Positions 8,001 through 12,755 of a stretch of 12,755 nt of DNA are shown here, piece by piece (position 1 is the first letter of the stretch; every line of letters starts with the position of its first letter). The DNA is taken from contig CAKPPA010000019.1 in assembly GCA_934177025.1 (NCBI GenBank), positions 1 through 12,755 of the forward strand, given 5' to 3'. Source of the stretch: an uncultured Clostridia bacterium (lineage in GTDB: Bacteria > Bacillota > Clostridia > Christensenellales > CAG-314). The notes under the pieces were generated by a model. The model saw nothing but the letters and a program-made list of their open reading frames with translations, did no database searches and was not told the origin of the DNA. The position numbers and the translations under genes were made by a program.

Positions 8001-8446
8001 ATTTCTTTTCCGACGATCCGGCGGAGGCGGAAAAAACCTTAGCGGCGTGTTTGGAAAACAAGGACTTTACGCCAAAGGTTGCCGCCGAAGTCCAAACGGA
8101 AAAACTCAACGCCTTAAAAAATCATCCGAAACTGCAAGCATATCGCGGTTGGAACGTGTACAAGGAGTTGCCGTTTATGCTCAACGTAAAACGAAGCGAT
8201 TTGTTTGCGGAACATACGGAGGAAACGGTTATTTTACAGGGCGTCATCGACCTACTGTTTACGGACGGCAAGGAGGCTTGCGTGTTCGACTACAAAATTA
8301 CGGCTCGCCCCGAGGGGTTATGCGAAAGGTACGCACCGCAACTGCGTTCCTATGCGTTGGCAGTCAACCGAATTTTAAATTTACCTTGCAAAATGTTTTT
8401 GATTGACGTTTTGCACGGAAAAATCGAGGAAATTTCCGACGTTTAA
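5060..8446 (+). CDS. addA: AddA, ATP-dependent helicase/nuclease subunit A
   Basis: 1128 residues, a UvrD-like superfamily 1 helicase with a C-terminal nuclease; it is the motor that translocates along DNA and cuts one strand, while AddB cuts the other. Motifs in order: Q motif around Q12; Walker A ASAGTGKT at 27-34 (K33); motif Ia VVTFTNAAAQEM at about 57-68; Walker B DEYQD at 389-393; motif III GDIKQSIYGFR at 415-425; motif IV GNFRS at 452-456; motif V SIHSSKGLEY at 760-769; motif VI VALTRAK at 834-840. The RecB-type nuclease follows with H974, D1064 (GVIDLL) and D1077-Y1078-K1079. All key residues are present, so the subunit should be active. ATG 5060 is chosen over a TTG at 5045 because MEKKEFKPTAEQ is the normal family N-terminus and a GGGG motif lies 9 nt upstream. 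The start lies inside the end of addB. Confidence 0.96.
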   Translation: MEKKEFKPTAEQKRVIHTDGQNLYVSASAGTGKTTVMIERILRLVEKNHVKLKNLLVVTFTNAAAQEMKKRLHDKMAAHAENPVVFEQLDEVETAAISTLHSFCSDLIRSYFFEAGIDPAFRLMEENESALFQAEAMTAVFRKHYEADDAVFAELVGIFSTNRSDEGLKERIGDFYRFAVCKPDFSAWLATQEKNYRFTKNNAFLDVLNEEIMEKFAPYQAQWAEWELECSLKGAEDLCEFFQEMRFAVPLRKENGFRRNYESLLAASFPKFTAALKKSFETYYPPDEAEEMVSAVGERKTAFSKAISDYCDKFEKLSVDELIQNTENAVPYWKKCVELMQEFEAVYTQKKADEAAFDFNDLEKYALKVLENEQILEEVRAKYQWIFVDEYQDVNETQEKILSLLKGKDNLFLVGDIKQSIYGFRQCDPEIFAEKLQEEKTDASALTLSLRGNFRSDKTILDFVNVIFSQVMTEPFGKVSYRETSLLETAGERENPVELCFIPKETQQTEAPNEVYDVRNPSDAAEKDPVYEARLIAEKIRALLKEGIVEGGHRRSVSYGDIAILCRVRNEYTTALYEELLRCRIPVVAETRKNLFDCAEIDGILRFLRLIDNPNDDVSLYGSLKTFARLTDAEISEIRLAYREDPFFLAAEKYATTKTPVAECIRNFFDLLERYRFYAHSFDVDELVSRLIAETDYELYCLGLPEGGVRKNRLHLFRGILKDKSFNGSVAAFLKYVDSVGSAEGNISAEGHTDAVTLLSIHSSKGLEYPVVFLCGTGRKFRYSTDPVLLHKTLGIGMQYYSPDHVIHPTLSYAAVKYAVHRKEREEELRILYVALTRAKQKLFVVGCVSPSLPKKARMLVPSQCDRFAEWIFYGIAHDEEEEMPYYLTMESIPSEEMPPEEPEIKFTRVDKAEIARYRELWDTPYPDAARTMHSKKVVSSGLKAEDLFEETPPETPLYPSEKGISPELGTAYHKVLEKMNFFSDDPAEAEKTLAACLENKDFTPKVAAEVQTEKLNALKNHPKLQAYRGWNVYKELPFMLNVKRSDLFAEHTEETVILQGVIDLLFTDGKEACVFDYKITARPEGLCERYAPQLRSYALAVNRILNLPCKMFLIDVLHGKIEEISDV

Positions 8447-8508
8447 TCCCAAAAAAAGGGGGAATACTCCCGACAAACGGCAAAAGCCGAAAAAGGAGTG
8501 TTTGTGGT

Positions 8509-9291
8509 ATGGTAGCGTTGGAAAAAATTACAAAAGTGTTCGTGCATTTGTCCGAGCACTTTTTTGTGCTGTCGGCATGGATTGTGGCGGCGTGTTTTGT
8601 CGGAATCGTGGCGGAAACCTGTTTTTATTCACGGCGGAAACTTACGCGGCAAATGCGGCGGACAAATCGATTGCTTCGCCGTCGCCCGTTGCAAGTGGAG
8701 GAGGGCTGGTGTTTACCCGAAGCGTTTGAGGCGGCGTGGCAGGATTACCGTAGGAGTGCGGATCGATTGCCGTCGGAATTTTTGCGCCTTCCGCAAACAC
8801 GCATCCCAAAAGGGACGGACTTCGTGTTTTTGCTACTTGCCTTGTTCGAGGGGCTTATGGCGGTGCTGTTTTGTGTAAGGCAGGGGTTTGCGGCTTCGGT
8901 GGCGGTGTGCACCGTTGCAGTGTGGTCGGCTGAAATTTTGCTGAAGGGCTGGCAACGTGCGGTGTACTTTTTGCGGGACGTACATTCGGAACGGGTGTTT
9001 GCTGCGTTTTGCAAAAACGTCAATCGTGCGTTCGGGCGAAGTGTTTCCGACACCCCGAAGGAAGCGGATTTGTGCTTAAATCGGGACGTCGACGAAGCCG
9101 TGGAAAAAATCGAAATTTTAAAACGCGGCGGCATCGGGTTCGACACCGCAAAACAAGTGGCGGAAATCCTAAACAAAAAAAGTTTAAACAAACCGCGCAC
9201 GGTGGAACAACAGAAAAAAATTAACCTTGCGCTCAACGGACTGTTGCAAACGCTTTCCAAAAAGGACGGGAAGGAACTCCCCGTTTCCTAA
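8509..9291 (+). CDS. Membrane protein of unknown function, third gene of the addBA operon
   Basis: 260 residues from ATG 8509, with GGAG about 10 nt upstream, 62 nt after addA and on the same strand with no terminator between, so probably co-transcribed. Three hydrophobic segments are visible: about residues 18-40, 104-123 and 126-146. An Arg-rich stretch (41-59) follows the first segment, so that side is likely cytoplasmic. The region 60-103 is polar with a conserved-looking LPEAFEAAWQDYRR segment and several Leu/Pro residues. The C-terminal ~110 residues (147-260) are Lys/Glu-rich and helical, with a predicted coiled-coil-like pattern, and should be cytoplasmic. I do not recognise the family. 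The position behind addAB may be accidental or may point to a role near the membrane during DNA processing; the sequence does not decide. Confidence 0.8.
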   Translation: MVALEKITKVFVHLSEHFFVLSAWIVAACFVGIVAETCFYSRRKLTRQMRRTNRLLRRRPLQVEEGWCLPEAFEAAWQDYRRSADRLPSEFLRLPQTRIPKGTDFVFLLLALFEGLMAVLFCVRQGFAASVAVCTVAVWSAEILLKGWQRAVYFLRDVHSERVFAAFCKNVNRAFGRSVSDTPKEADLCLNRDVDEAVEKIEILKRGGIGFDTAKQVAEILNKKSLNKPRTVEQQKKINLALNGLLQTLSKKDGKELPVS

Positions 9292-9364
9292 GGATAGGAA
9301 AACGGCAAAAGGGAAGCCACCGAAAAAACAAGGAAAGAAAAATTAAAAAACAACAAACAGAAAA

Positions 9365-9414
9365 AACACCCCGAACGTGTTCCAAACGGAGCCATTCGGG
9401 GTGTTGCGTTTTGT
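9365..9414. terminator. Bidirectional rho-independent terminator
   Basis: An 11-bp perfect stem (AACACCCCGAA at 9365-9375 with TTCGGGGTGTT at 9395-9405) encloses a 19-nt loop. On the minus strand the stem runs straight into TTTTTTCTGTTTG, a strong U-tract; on the plus strand the tract is weaker (TTGCGTTTTG). It ends the addBA operon from the left and serves the minus-strand nucleosidase gene from the right. Confidence 0.8.
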
Positions 9415-9436
9415 CGGGTTTAGGAACGGCGAAAAC

Positions 9437-9521
9437 TTAAAAAGCCTCCGCCGCAAAAATTTTACGTCAGTGTTGCCGTCGGCTTAAAAAAGGTTCCTTT
9501 TAAAAAGCCTCCGCCGGCAAC
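9437..9521. repeat. Intergenic direct repeat with an imperfect inverted repeat
   Basis: TTAAAAAGCCTCCGCCG occurs identically at 9437-9453 and 9500-9516, 63 bp apart. The second copy is the right arm of an imperfect inverted repeat: GTTGCCG (9472-9478) pairs with CGGCAAC (9515-9521), GGCTT (9481-9485) with AAGCC (9505-9509), and AAAAGG (9488-9493) with CCTTTT (9496-9501). The element sits just beyond the stop of the minus-strand nucleosidase gene. No coding sense is apparent in either frame. It could form a 3'-end hairpin in that mRNA or be a small interspersed repeat. Confidence 0.6.
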
Positions 9522-9530
9522 AAGCGTTTG

Positions 9531-10247
9531 TTACGGTGCGATGCTTCCCTGCGGGAGGGAATCCAGTGCGGCAAAAATTTCCGGCAAAATTTCCTCGTAA
9601 CGGGTGAGTCCTTTTGCCACAACGTCGGCAAAGGACACCGTTGCTTGTTCGTCGGCCTTGTCGGAAACGACCTTTACGGAAATCAGCGGGACGCAATTCC
9701 GTTCGCAGGCAATGGCAATGCCGCCAAGTTCCATTTCGCAAATATCCGCATGAAAAGTGCTTTTCAAAAACGCTTTGTCGGCGGCGGTTGCAACAAACTT
9801 GTCGCCGGAAGCAACCGTAACCGTTTTTAACTGAAATTTTACCGCGGCTTGCACGTGGTGCAAAAGCGTTTTGTTTAAATAAAAAAATTCGTCCGGTTTG
9901 TTTTCGTACTGCCCGATTTTCGTCGCATCGATGGCGGTTGTGTCAAATTGGTAATGGCAAACTTTTTCCGCCAGCACAAGTTCCCCGATTTCAAGGTTCG
10001 GGTTCAGTGCCCCGACAAAGCCGAAGTTTAAAACAGCTTCGACGCGGAACAAATCCACAAGCAGTTGCACCGCCATTGCCGCGCGGATTTCCCCGACGCC
10101 GCAGGTTGCCAAAAAAACGGTGTGCCGTTCCGTTTCGATTTGATAAATTTTAACGGACGCAATGGTCTGTTCGGACGTAACCCGTCCGATTTTGTTTAAA
10201 ATAGGTAAGGTTTCTGCTGCCATGGCAGTGAGGATGGCGAGTTTCAT
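9531..10247 (-). CDS. mtnN: 5'-methylthioadenosine/S-adenosylhomocysteine nucleosidase-type enzyme
   Basis: 238 residues, the normal length for this branch of the nucleoside phosphorylase superfamily. Such enzymes hydrolyse the N-glycosidic bond of methylthioadenosine or S-adenosylhomocysteine to release adenine, in the methionine salvage and methyl-recycling pathways. The catalytic residues known from the E. coli enzyme (E12, E174, D197) line up: E12 here in LTAMAAE, E173 in CEMELGG, D196 in VVSDKAD. GVGEIRAA (usually GVGKVNAA), NFGFVGAL (usually NTGSAGG) and SGDKFV are also present in order. Several of these are altered, so a change of substrate within the superfamily (for example futalosine) is possible. 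The start has AAAAAAGGAG six bases upstream, an ideal ribosome-binding site. The gene is alone on the minus strand with its own promoter; no SAM-type riboswitch is visible in its leader. Confidence 0.85.
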   Translation of the reverse strand: MKLAILTAMAAETLPILNKIGRVTSEQTIASVKIYQIETERHTVFLATCGVGEIRAAMAVQLLVDLFRVEAVLNFGFVGALNPNLEIGELVLAEKVCHYQFDTTAIDATKIGQYENKPDEFFYLNKTLLHHVQAAVKFQLKTVTVASGDKFVATAADKAFLKSTFHADICEMELGGIAIACERNCVPLISVKVVSDKADEQATVSFADVVAKGLTRYEEILPEIFAALDSLPQGSIAP

Positions 10248-10284
10248 AAGTTCTCCTTTTTTGTGCGTTCAAACGCATGTGTTT

Positions 10285-10313
10285 ATTTTACAACGTTTTT
10301 GCCATTAATTCAA
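10285..10313 (-). promoter_or_regulatory. Promoter of the nucleosidase gene
   Basis: On the minus strand TTGAAT (10313-10308), a 17-bp spacer and TAAAAT (10290-10285) fit a sigma-A promoter about 38 bp upstream of the ATG. The leader of about 30 nt holds the strong AAGGAG ribosome-binding site. Confidence 0.65.
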
Positions 10314-10323
10314 ATCCTTCCGT

Positions 10324-10374
10324 CAAGTAGGGACGTTTTTTTAAAAAAAATTTCAAAAACGGACGTTTTACTTG
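10324..10374. repeat. Imperfect inverted repeat upstream of the nucleosidase promoter
   Basis: CAAGTA (10324-10329) pairs with TACTTG (10369-10374), and CGTTTTT (10334-10340) with AAAAACG (10355-10361), around an A/T-only centre. The motif GGACGTTTT also repeats directly at 10331 and 10361. It lies ~10 bp upstream of the -35 box and could be a protein-binding site or a hairpin. The rest of 10248-10580 is a very A-rich intergenic stretch with the two promoters listed here; I see no gene in it. Confidence 0.4.
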
Positions 10375-10511
10375 TGTGGTAAGGTAGGACAAAAAAGGCA
10401 AAACACGCGGCAAAAAACGTGATTTTACAAAAAAATGAAGCAAAAAACCCCGAAAACTTGAAAAAATCGCAAAAAATCGTCGAAAAAGGCTACGTATGCA
10501 AAAAAGCATGG

Positions 10512-10540
10512 TTGACTTTTTGGCATGCGGCAGTTATAAT
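10512..10540 (+). promoter_or_regulatory. Promoter of the zinc-ribbon protein gene
   Basis: TTGACT (10512-10517), a 17-bp spacer and a perfect TATAAT (10535-10540) form one of the best sigma-A promoters in the window. Transcription should start near 10547, about 34 nt before ATG 10581. This rules out the in-frame GTG at 10419 as the start. Confidence 0.85.
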
Positions 10541-10580
10541 TTTTTCAAATACAAAAGAAATTCGTTTTAGCGAGGGAAAG

Positions 10581-11246
10581 ATGACGACACTTGCGCGTGC
10601 GAAAGTAACTTGCGTAAAATGCGGCAATTCGGAAATGCTCGACGTCATTTTGGCGACCAATCAGGAGGGAAAGCCGGATCTCGATTTCCGTCCTCCGGAA
10701 ACGTATCGTTCCGCTATGCCGCATTGGCTGCACCGTTGCACTTCCTGCGGGTATGTCAACGGAAACTTGGCGGAGGACAACGGCGTTGAGGAAACGTTTT
10801 TGTTCACCGACGAAAATTATCATCGCATTTTGAACGATTTCGACATGGACGAAACCGTCAAAATGTTTTTGTTGTATGCCTTGGAAGCGGAGCAAATCGG
10901 CAATGCTTACGAATGCGCGCTTGCCTACTTAAAACTTGCATGGCTTTACGACGACAAAGGCGAAGCGTTTGCGGAAAAAGCGGTGGAAATGCGCAACAAA
11001 GCGTTGGATTTTTTGGAGGAGGCTACCCCGCAGGACGAGCGGCAGCAAAGCCGCATTCGGTTACTGCGGCTGGACATCCTTCGTCGTGTAAAATTGTTTG
11101 GGCCGGTTGCGTTGGAATGCAAAAAATTGCAGGACGAAGGCGATGCGTTCGAACGAAAAGTTGCGGCGTTTCAGCTACGGTTGTGTCACGTTTACGACGA
11201 CAAAGCCCATTCGCTAAACGAAATCGAGGAAAAAACGGAAAAATAA
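10581..11246 (+). CDS. Zinc-ribbon plus helical (TPR-like) protein, DUF2225-like
   Basis: 221 residues from ATG 10581, preceded by GAGGGA as ribosome-binding site. Two CxxC pairs, C11-x2-C14 and C53-x2-C56 (RCTSCGY), can bind one zinc ion; between them lies an LDFRPPETYRSAMPHWLHRC segment. The rest (about 75-221) is almost entirely helical, with the AYECALAYLKLAWLYDDKG pattern typical of tetratricopeptide repeats. The combination of an N-terminal zinc ribbon and a TPR-like helical tail is that of the DUF2225 family of Bacillota, a family without an assigned function; my match is by overall pattern, not by alignment. No signal peptide or membrane segment, so cytoplasmic. It is monocistronic, with its own promoter and a strong terminator 12 nt beyond the stop. 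A protein-protein or nucleic-acid scaffold role is the safest guess. Confidence 0.75.
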   Translation: MTTLARAKVTCVKCGNSEMLDVILATNQEGKPDLDFRPPETYRSAMPHWLHRCTSCGYVNGNLAEDNGVEETFLFTDENYHRILNDFDMDETVKMFLLYALEAEQIGNAYECALAYLKLAWLYDDKGEAFAEKAVEMRNKALDFLEEATPQDERQQSRIRLLRLDILRRVKLFGPVALECKKLQDEGDAFERKVAAFQLRLCHVYDDKAHSLNEIEEKTEK

Positions 11247-11258
11247 AGGAAAAGCACC

Positions 11259-11287
11259 AAGCGCAAGGACGTTTCCTTGCGCTTTTT
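11259..11287 (+). terminator. Rho-independent terminator of the zinc-ribbon gene
   Basis: AAGCGCAAGGA (11259-11269) pairs perfectly with TCCTTGCGCTT (11274-11284) around a 4-nt loop, followed by TTTTTCG. A textbook terminator 12 nt after the stop at 11246. Confidence 0.95.
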
Positions 11288-11324
11288 CGTTGCGATTTTT
11301 AAAAAAATTGTCGGATTAAAGTAG

Positions 11325-11460
11325 GGATGTAGGCTTACGTGCGGTAGGGGAAGGAGTCAAATCGAGTCCGCATCCCCGATGGGTAGGCGTCATATCGGTA
11401 AAGAAGGAGTTAAAATTGAGTGTCCCCGCATCCCCGATGGAGGTAGATTTACGTGGGGGG
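11325..11460. repeat. Degenerate tandem repeat in a gene-free region
   Basis: The 15-mer CCGCATCCCCGATGG occurs exactly at 11368-11382 and 11426-11440, a period of 58 bp. Each copy is preceded by a related block, CGGTA, 3-4 bases, AAGGAGT, then AAAnTnGAGT (first copy 11342-11367, second 11396-11421), and followed by a GTAGGCTTACGTG-like block of which three versions exist (near 11331, 11384 and 11442). So about 2.3 degenerate units are present. CATC-CCC-GATG in the core is a small hairpin. The stretch lies between the terminators at 11259-11287 and 11566-11616. I see no credible gene in it: the only sizeable reading frame (minus, 11316-11552) has a repetitive translation and no ribosome-binding site. 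Confidence 0.7.
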
Positions 11461-11463
11461 GGA

Positions 11464-11544
11464 ATGTAAATGGTTTTTTTGGTCAACTTTTCGTATTTAC
11501 ATAACGCATTTCGAAACGGTAAACAGGGGGTTTTCGTCAACCCC
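11464..11544. other. Two hairpins in the gene-free region
   Basis: ATGTAAAT (11464-11471) pairs with ATTTACAT (11495-11502), and GGGGTT (11527-11532) with AACCCC (11539-11544) with a 6-nt loop. They lie between the tandem repeat and the spoVG terminator. They may be parts of a structured RNA or remnants of an element; no conserved RNA family is recognisable. Confidence 0.35.
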
Positions 11545-11559
11545 GCTCGCACGGATTTT

Positions 11560-11616
11560 CACAAAAAAACGCACCCTAAAAGTAGGAGAAAAAGGACCAC
11601 TTTTAGGGCGCGTTTT
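11560..11616 (-). terminator. Rho-independent terminator of spoVG
   Basis: A long stem (11566-11585 with 11597-11616, core CGCCCTAAAAGT on the minus strand) contains two positions that are mismatches on the plus strand but G-U pairs on the minus strand, and is followed on the minus strand by TTTTTTTGTG. Both points show that it works for the minus strand, i.e. for spoVG, whose stop lies 36 nt upstream. Confidence 0.9.
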
Positions 11617-11651
11617 AAACAAGCTAAGTTGGTTCGGCGTTTCGGTTTGGC

Positions 11652-11918
11652 TTACAGCTGTTCCGTTTCCTTCCGATAAGCCGCCAAAATCAAATCCGAC
11701 AATTCCTGACGGGTTTCCGGATTAATCGGGTGGGCGATATCTTTATATTCGCCTTCTTTCGTTTTTCTACTTGGCATTGCGATGAAAAGGCTATCCTTGC
11801 CGTCGATGATTTTAATGTCGTGTACAACGAAACAATCGTCGATGGTAATGGAAGCAATCGCTTTCAATTTGCTGTCTTCTTTTTCTACCTGGCGAATTCT
11901 CACATCTGAAATCTTCAC
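11652..11918 (-). CDS. spoVG: SpoVG, small nucleic-acid-binding regulator
   Basis: 88 residues, close to the usual SpoVG length. The sequence carries the family signature throughout: the N-terminal MKISDVRIR strand, the central DCFVVHDIKIIDG segment, and the FIAMPSRKTKEGEYKDIAHPINPETR segment, followed by a C-terminal helix. SpoVG proteins bind DNA and RNA and affect sporulation, cell division and virulence traits in various Bacillota and spirochaetes. The start codon is GTG (11918-11916); AAGGAAGGGG lies about 8 nt upstream and no better start exists. Expression is probably high: consensus-like promoter, strong ribosome-binding site and strong terminator. The presence of spoVG fits a Bacillota host, but does not by itself show that the organism sporulates. 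It is transcribed divergently from murC. Confidence 0.97.
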   Translation of the reverse strand: MKISDVRIRQVEKEDSKLKAIASITIDDCFVVHDIKIIDGKDSLFIAMPSRKTKEGEYKDIAHPINPETRQELSDLILAAYRKETEQL

Positions 11919-11953
11919 AACAGTACCCCTTCCTTCAAAGTATTCGTGCGTTT

Positions 11954-11982
11954 ATTATAAGCCAAAAAATTTACATTTTCAA
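11954..11982 (-). promoter_or_regulatory. Promoter of spoVG
   Basis: On the minus strand TTGAAA (11982-11977), a 17-bp spacer and TATAAT (11959-11954) form a near-consensus sigma-A promoter. It is 35 bp upstream of the GTG and leaves room for the AAGGAAGGGG ribosome-binding site. A sigma-H motif, as known for Bacillus spoVG, is not apparent. Confidence 0.85.
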
Positions 11983-12044
11983 TACATTTTCTTAAAAAAT
12001 ATGCTTTTTGGAGCAAAAACGGCACGATTTTTGCCAAAAACGCA

Positions 12045-12050
12045 TATAAT
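12045..12050 (+). promoter_or_regulatory. -10 box directly in front of murC (leaderless start)
   Basis: A perfect TATAAT ends 5 nt before the murC ATG at 12056, so transcription should begin at or next to the start codon. No Shine-Dalgarno motif lies upstream. A good -35 box at the expected spacing is not seen, so the promoter may be weak or activator-dependent. Confidence 0.5.
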
Positions 12051-12055
12051 TCGGT

Positions 12056-12755
12056 ATGAAAAATCGACAAAAAGGGCGAAATCTTTATTTTATCGGGATC
12101 GGCGGAGCGGGAATGAGCGTTTTGGCGCAGTACTGCAAAGGGCGCGGCGATTGCGTTTTCGGCAGCGACGCGACGGAAAGCCCCGTAACGCAACGGCTAA
12201 AAAGGGCGGGGATTACGGTGTTCGTGCCGCAACGCTACGGGCAAATTCCGCCAAATACGGAACTTGCCGTTGTCAGCCGCGCCGTAAAAAGCAACAATCC
12301 CGAAATTTTGGAATGTAAACAAAAGGGAATCCCCACGTGCTTTCGCGAGGAGTTTTTGGGCAGCGTTTTTAACGAGTTCCCAAACGGCATTGCCGTCAGC
12401 GGCATGCACGGCAAAACAACGGTTTCCGCCATGCTTGCGGAAATTTTGACGGCGGCAGGCAAACGCCCCGTTTGTTTTGTAGGCGGTAATTCCGCCGGAT
12501 TTCAAAACGGCGGTGCGGGTTCGTCGGGGGAGGTGTGCGTGGCGGAAGCGTGCGAATACCAAAAAAGTTTTTTGCAACTTCGTCCGAAAATCAGTGTAGT
12601 TTTAAATTTGGAGCAGGAGCATCTTGATTGCTATCGAAATTTTGCGGAAATTCAAAACACGTTTCGGCAATTCGCTTTGCAAACAAAGGCGGGCGGAAGC
12701 GTGCTGTACAATGCCGACGATCCCAACGCCTTCCTGTTTCAAACCCTTTCGAACG
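12056..12755 (+). CDS. murC: MurC, UDP-N-acetylmuramate--L-alanine ligase (N-terminal part)
   Basis: The first 233 codons are inside the window; the gene continues past the edge. MurC adds L-alanine to UDP-MurNAc with ATP, the first amino-acid step of peptidoglycan precursor synthesis, in the cytoplasm. Seen in order: the Rossmann-like nucleotide motif GIGGAGMS at 14-21; DATESPVTQRLKRAGI typical of the N-terminal domain; a P-loop GMHGKTT at 116-122 (K120), where most MurC proteins have GTHGKTT; AEACEYQKSFLQLRP, the counterpart of the usual EADESDGSF region; and LNLEQEHLD, the counterpart of ILNIxxDHLD. Other Mur ligases lack the GIGGxGMS start, and Mpl has different spacing, so MurC is preferred. 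The ATG is the only start that leaves the usual short lead before GIGGAGMS, and it has no ribosome-binding site. Confidence 0.9.
   Translation, partial: MKNRQKGRNLYFIGIGGAGMSVLAQYCKGRGDCVFGSDATESPVTQRLKRAGITVFVPQRYGQIPPNTELAVVSRAVKSNNPEILECKQKGIPTCFREEFLGSVFNEFPNGIAVSGMHGKTTVSAMLAEILTAAGKRPVCFVGGNSAGFQNGGAGSSGEVCVAEACEYQKSFLQLRPKISVVLNLEQEHLDCYRNFAEIQNTFRQFALQTKAGGSVLYNADDPNAFLFQTLSN

Noticed and set aside
8447..8495. Hairpins (TCCC/GGGGA and CGGC-AAAA-GCCG) between addA and the membrane gene as a terminator
   Set aside because: The stems are short and A-rich rather than T-rich sequence follows, so read-through into the next gene is expected.
10288..10509. Minus-strand reading frame of 73 codons upstream of the nucleosidase
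   Set aside because: No ribosome-binding site, Phe/Lys-rich translation of A/T-rich DNA, and it contains the promoter of the nucleosidase gene.
10419..10580. GTG start 54 codons upstream for the zinc-ribbon gene
   Set aside because: A near-perfect promoter at 10512-10540 lies within it, and the extension is Lys/Asn-rich, as expected of translated A-rich intergenic DNA.
11325..11460. CRISPR array
   Set aside because: Only about two degenerate units, spacers themselves similar to each other, and no cas gene in the window.
11316..11552. Minus-strand reading frame of 78 codons in the repeat region
   Set aside because: Lies downstream of the spoVG terminator, no ribosome-binding site, and its sequence is only the translation of the tandem repeat.

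Overview
The window looks like chromosomal DNA of a Gram-positive, Bacillota (Firmicutes) bacterium, probably a Clostridia-like lineage. The supports are an AddB-AddA helicase-nuclease pair (the Gram-positive counterpart of RecBCD), a full-length SpoVG, a MurC ligase, Shine-Dalgarno motifs of the GGAG type and vegetative promoters with near-consensus -35/-10 boxes. Genus or species cannot be read from the sequence. Most of the window has a GC content near one half, by eye. The first ~600 bases are clearly more AT-rich and use different codons.

Layout. (1) 1-479: the end of an unidentified ORF that overlaps, through an ATGA junction, a small acidic protein; this resembles the tail of a polymorphic toxin followed by its immunity gene. 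A bidirectional terminator (624-657) separates it from the rest. (2) 680-1672, minus: a predicted lipoprotein with a clear promoter. (3) 1921-9291, plus: addB, addA and a predicted three-TM membrane protein of unknown function, apparently one operon. Its promoter is so close to the addB ATG that the mRNA should be nearly leaderless. (4) 9292-9530: a two-way terminator plus a repeated GC-rich/A-rich motif. (5) 9531-10247, minus: an MTA/SAH-nucleosidase-type enzyme. (6) 10581-11246, plus: a zinc-ribbon plus helical (TPR-like) protein. (7) 11247-11651: no gene; two strong terminators bracket a degenerate tandem repeat and small hairpins. (8) 11652-11918, minus: spoVG. (9) 12056 to the end, plus: the start of murC, also apparently leaderless.

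How the genes work together. AddB and AddA form one enzyme that resects double-strand breaks for recombination; the third gene shares their transcript, but its role is unknown. The nucleosidase recycles methylthioadenosine or S-adenosylhomocysteine, SpoVG is a small nucleic-acid-binding regulator, and MurC starts peptide assembly of peptidoglycan. These are ordinary housekeeping roles with no obvious link between them. I did not find a convincing new defence or mobile system. The points most worth a second look are the toxin/immunity-like remnant at the left edge, the two genes with a -10 box almost touching the start codon, the unknown membrane protein behind addAB, and the tandem repeat between the two terminators at 11.3-11.6 kb.
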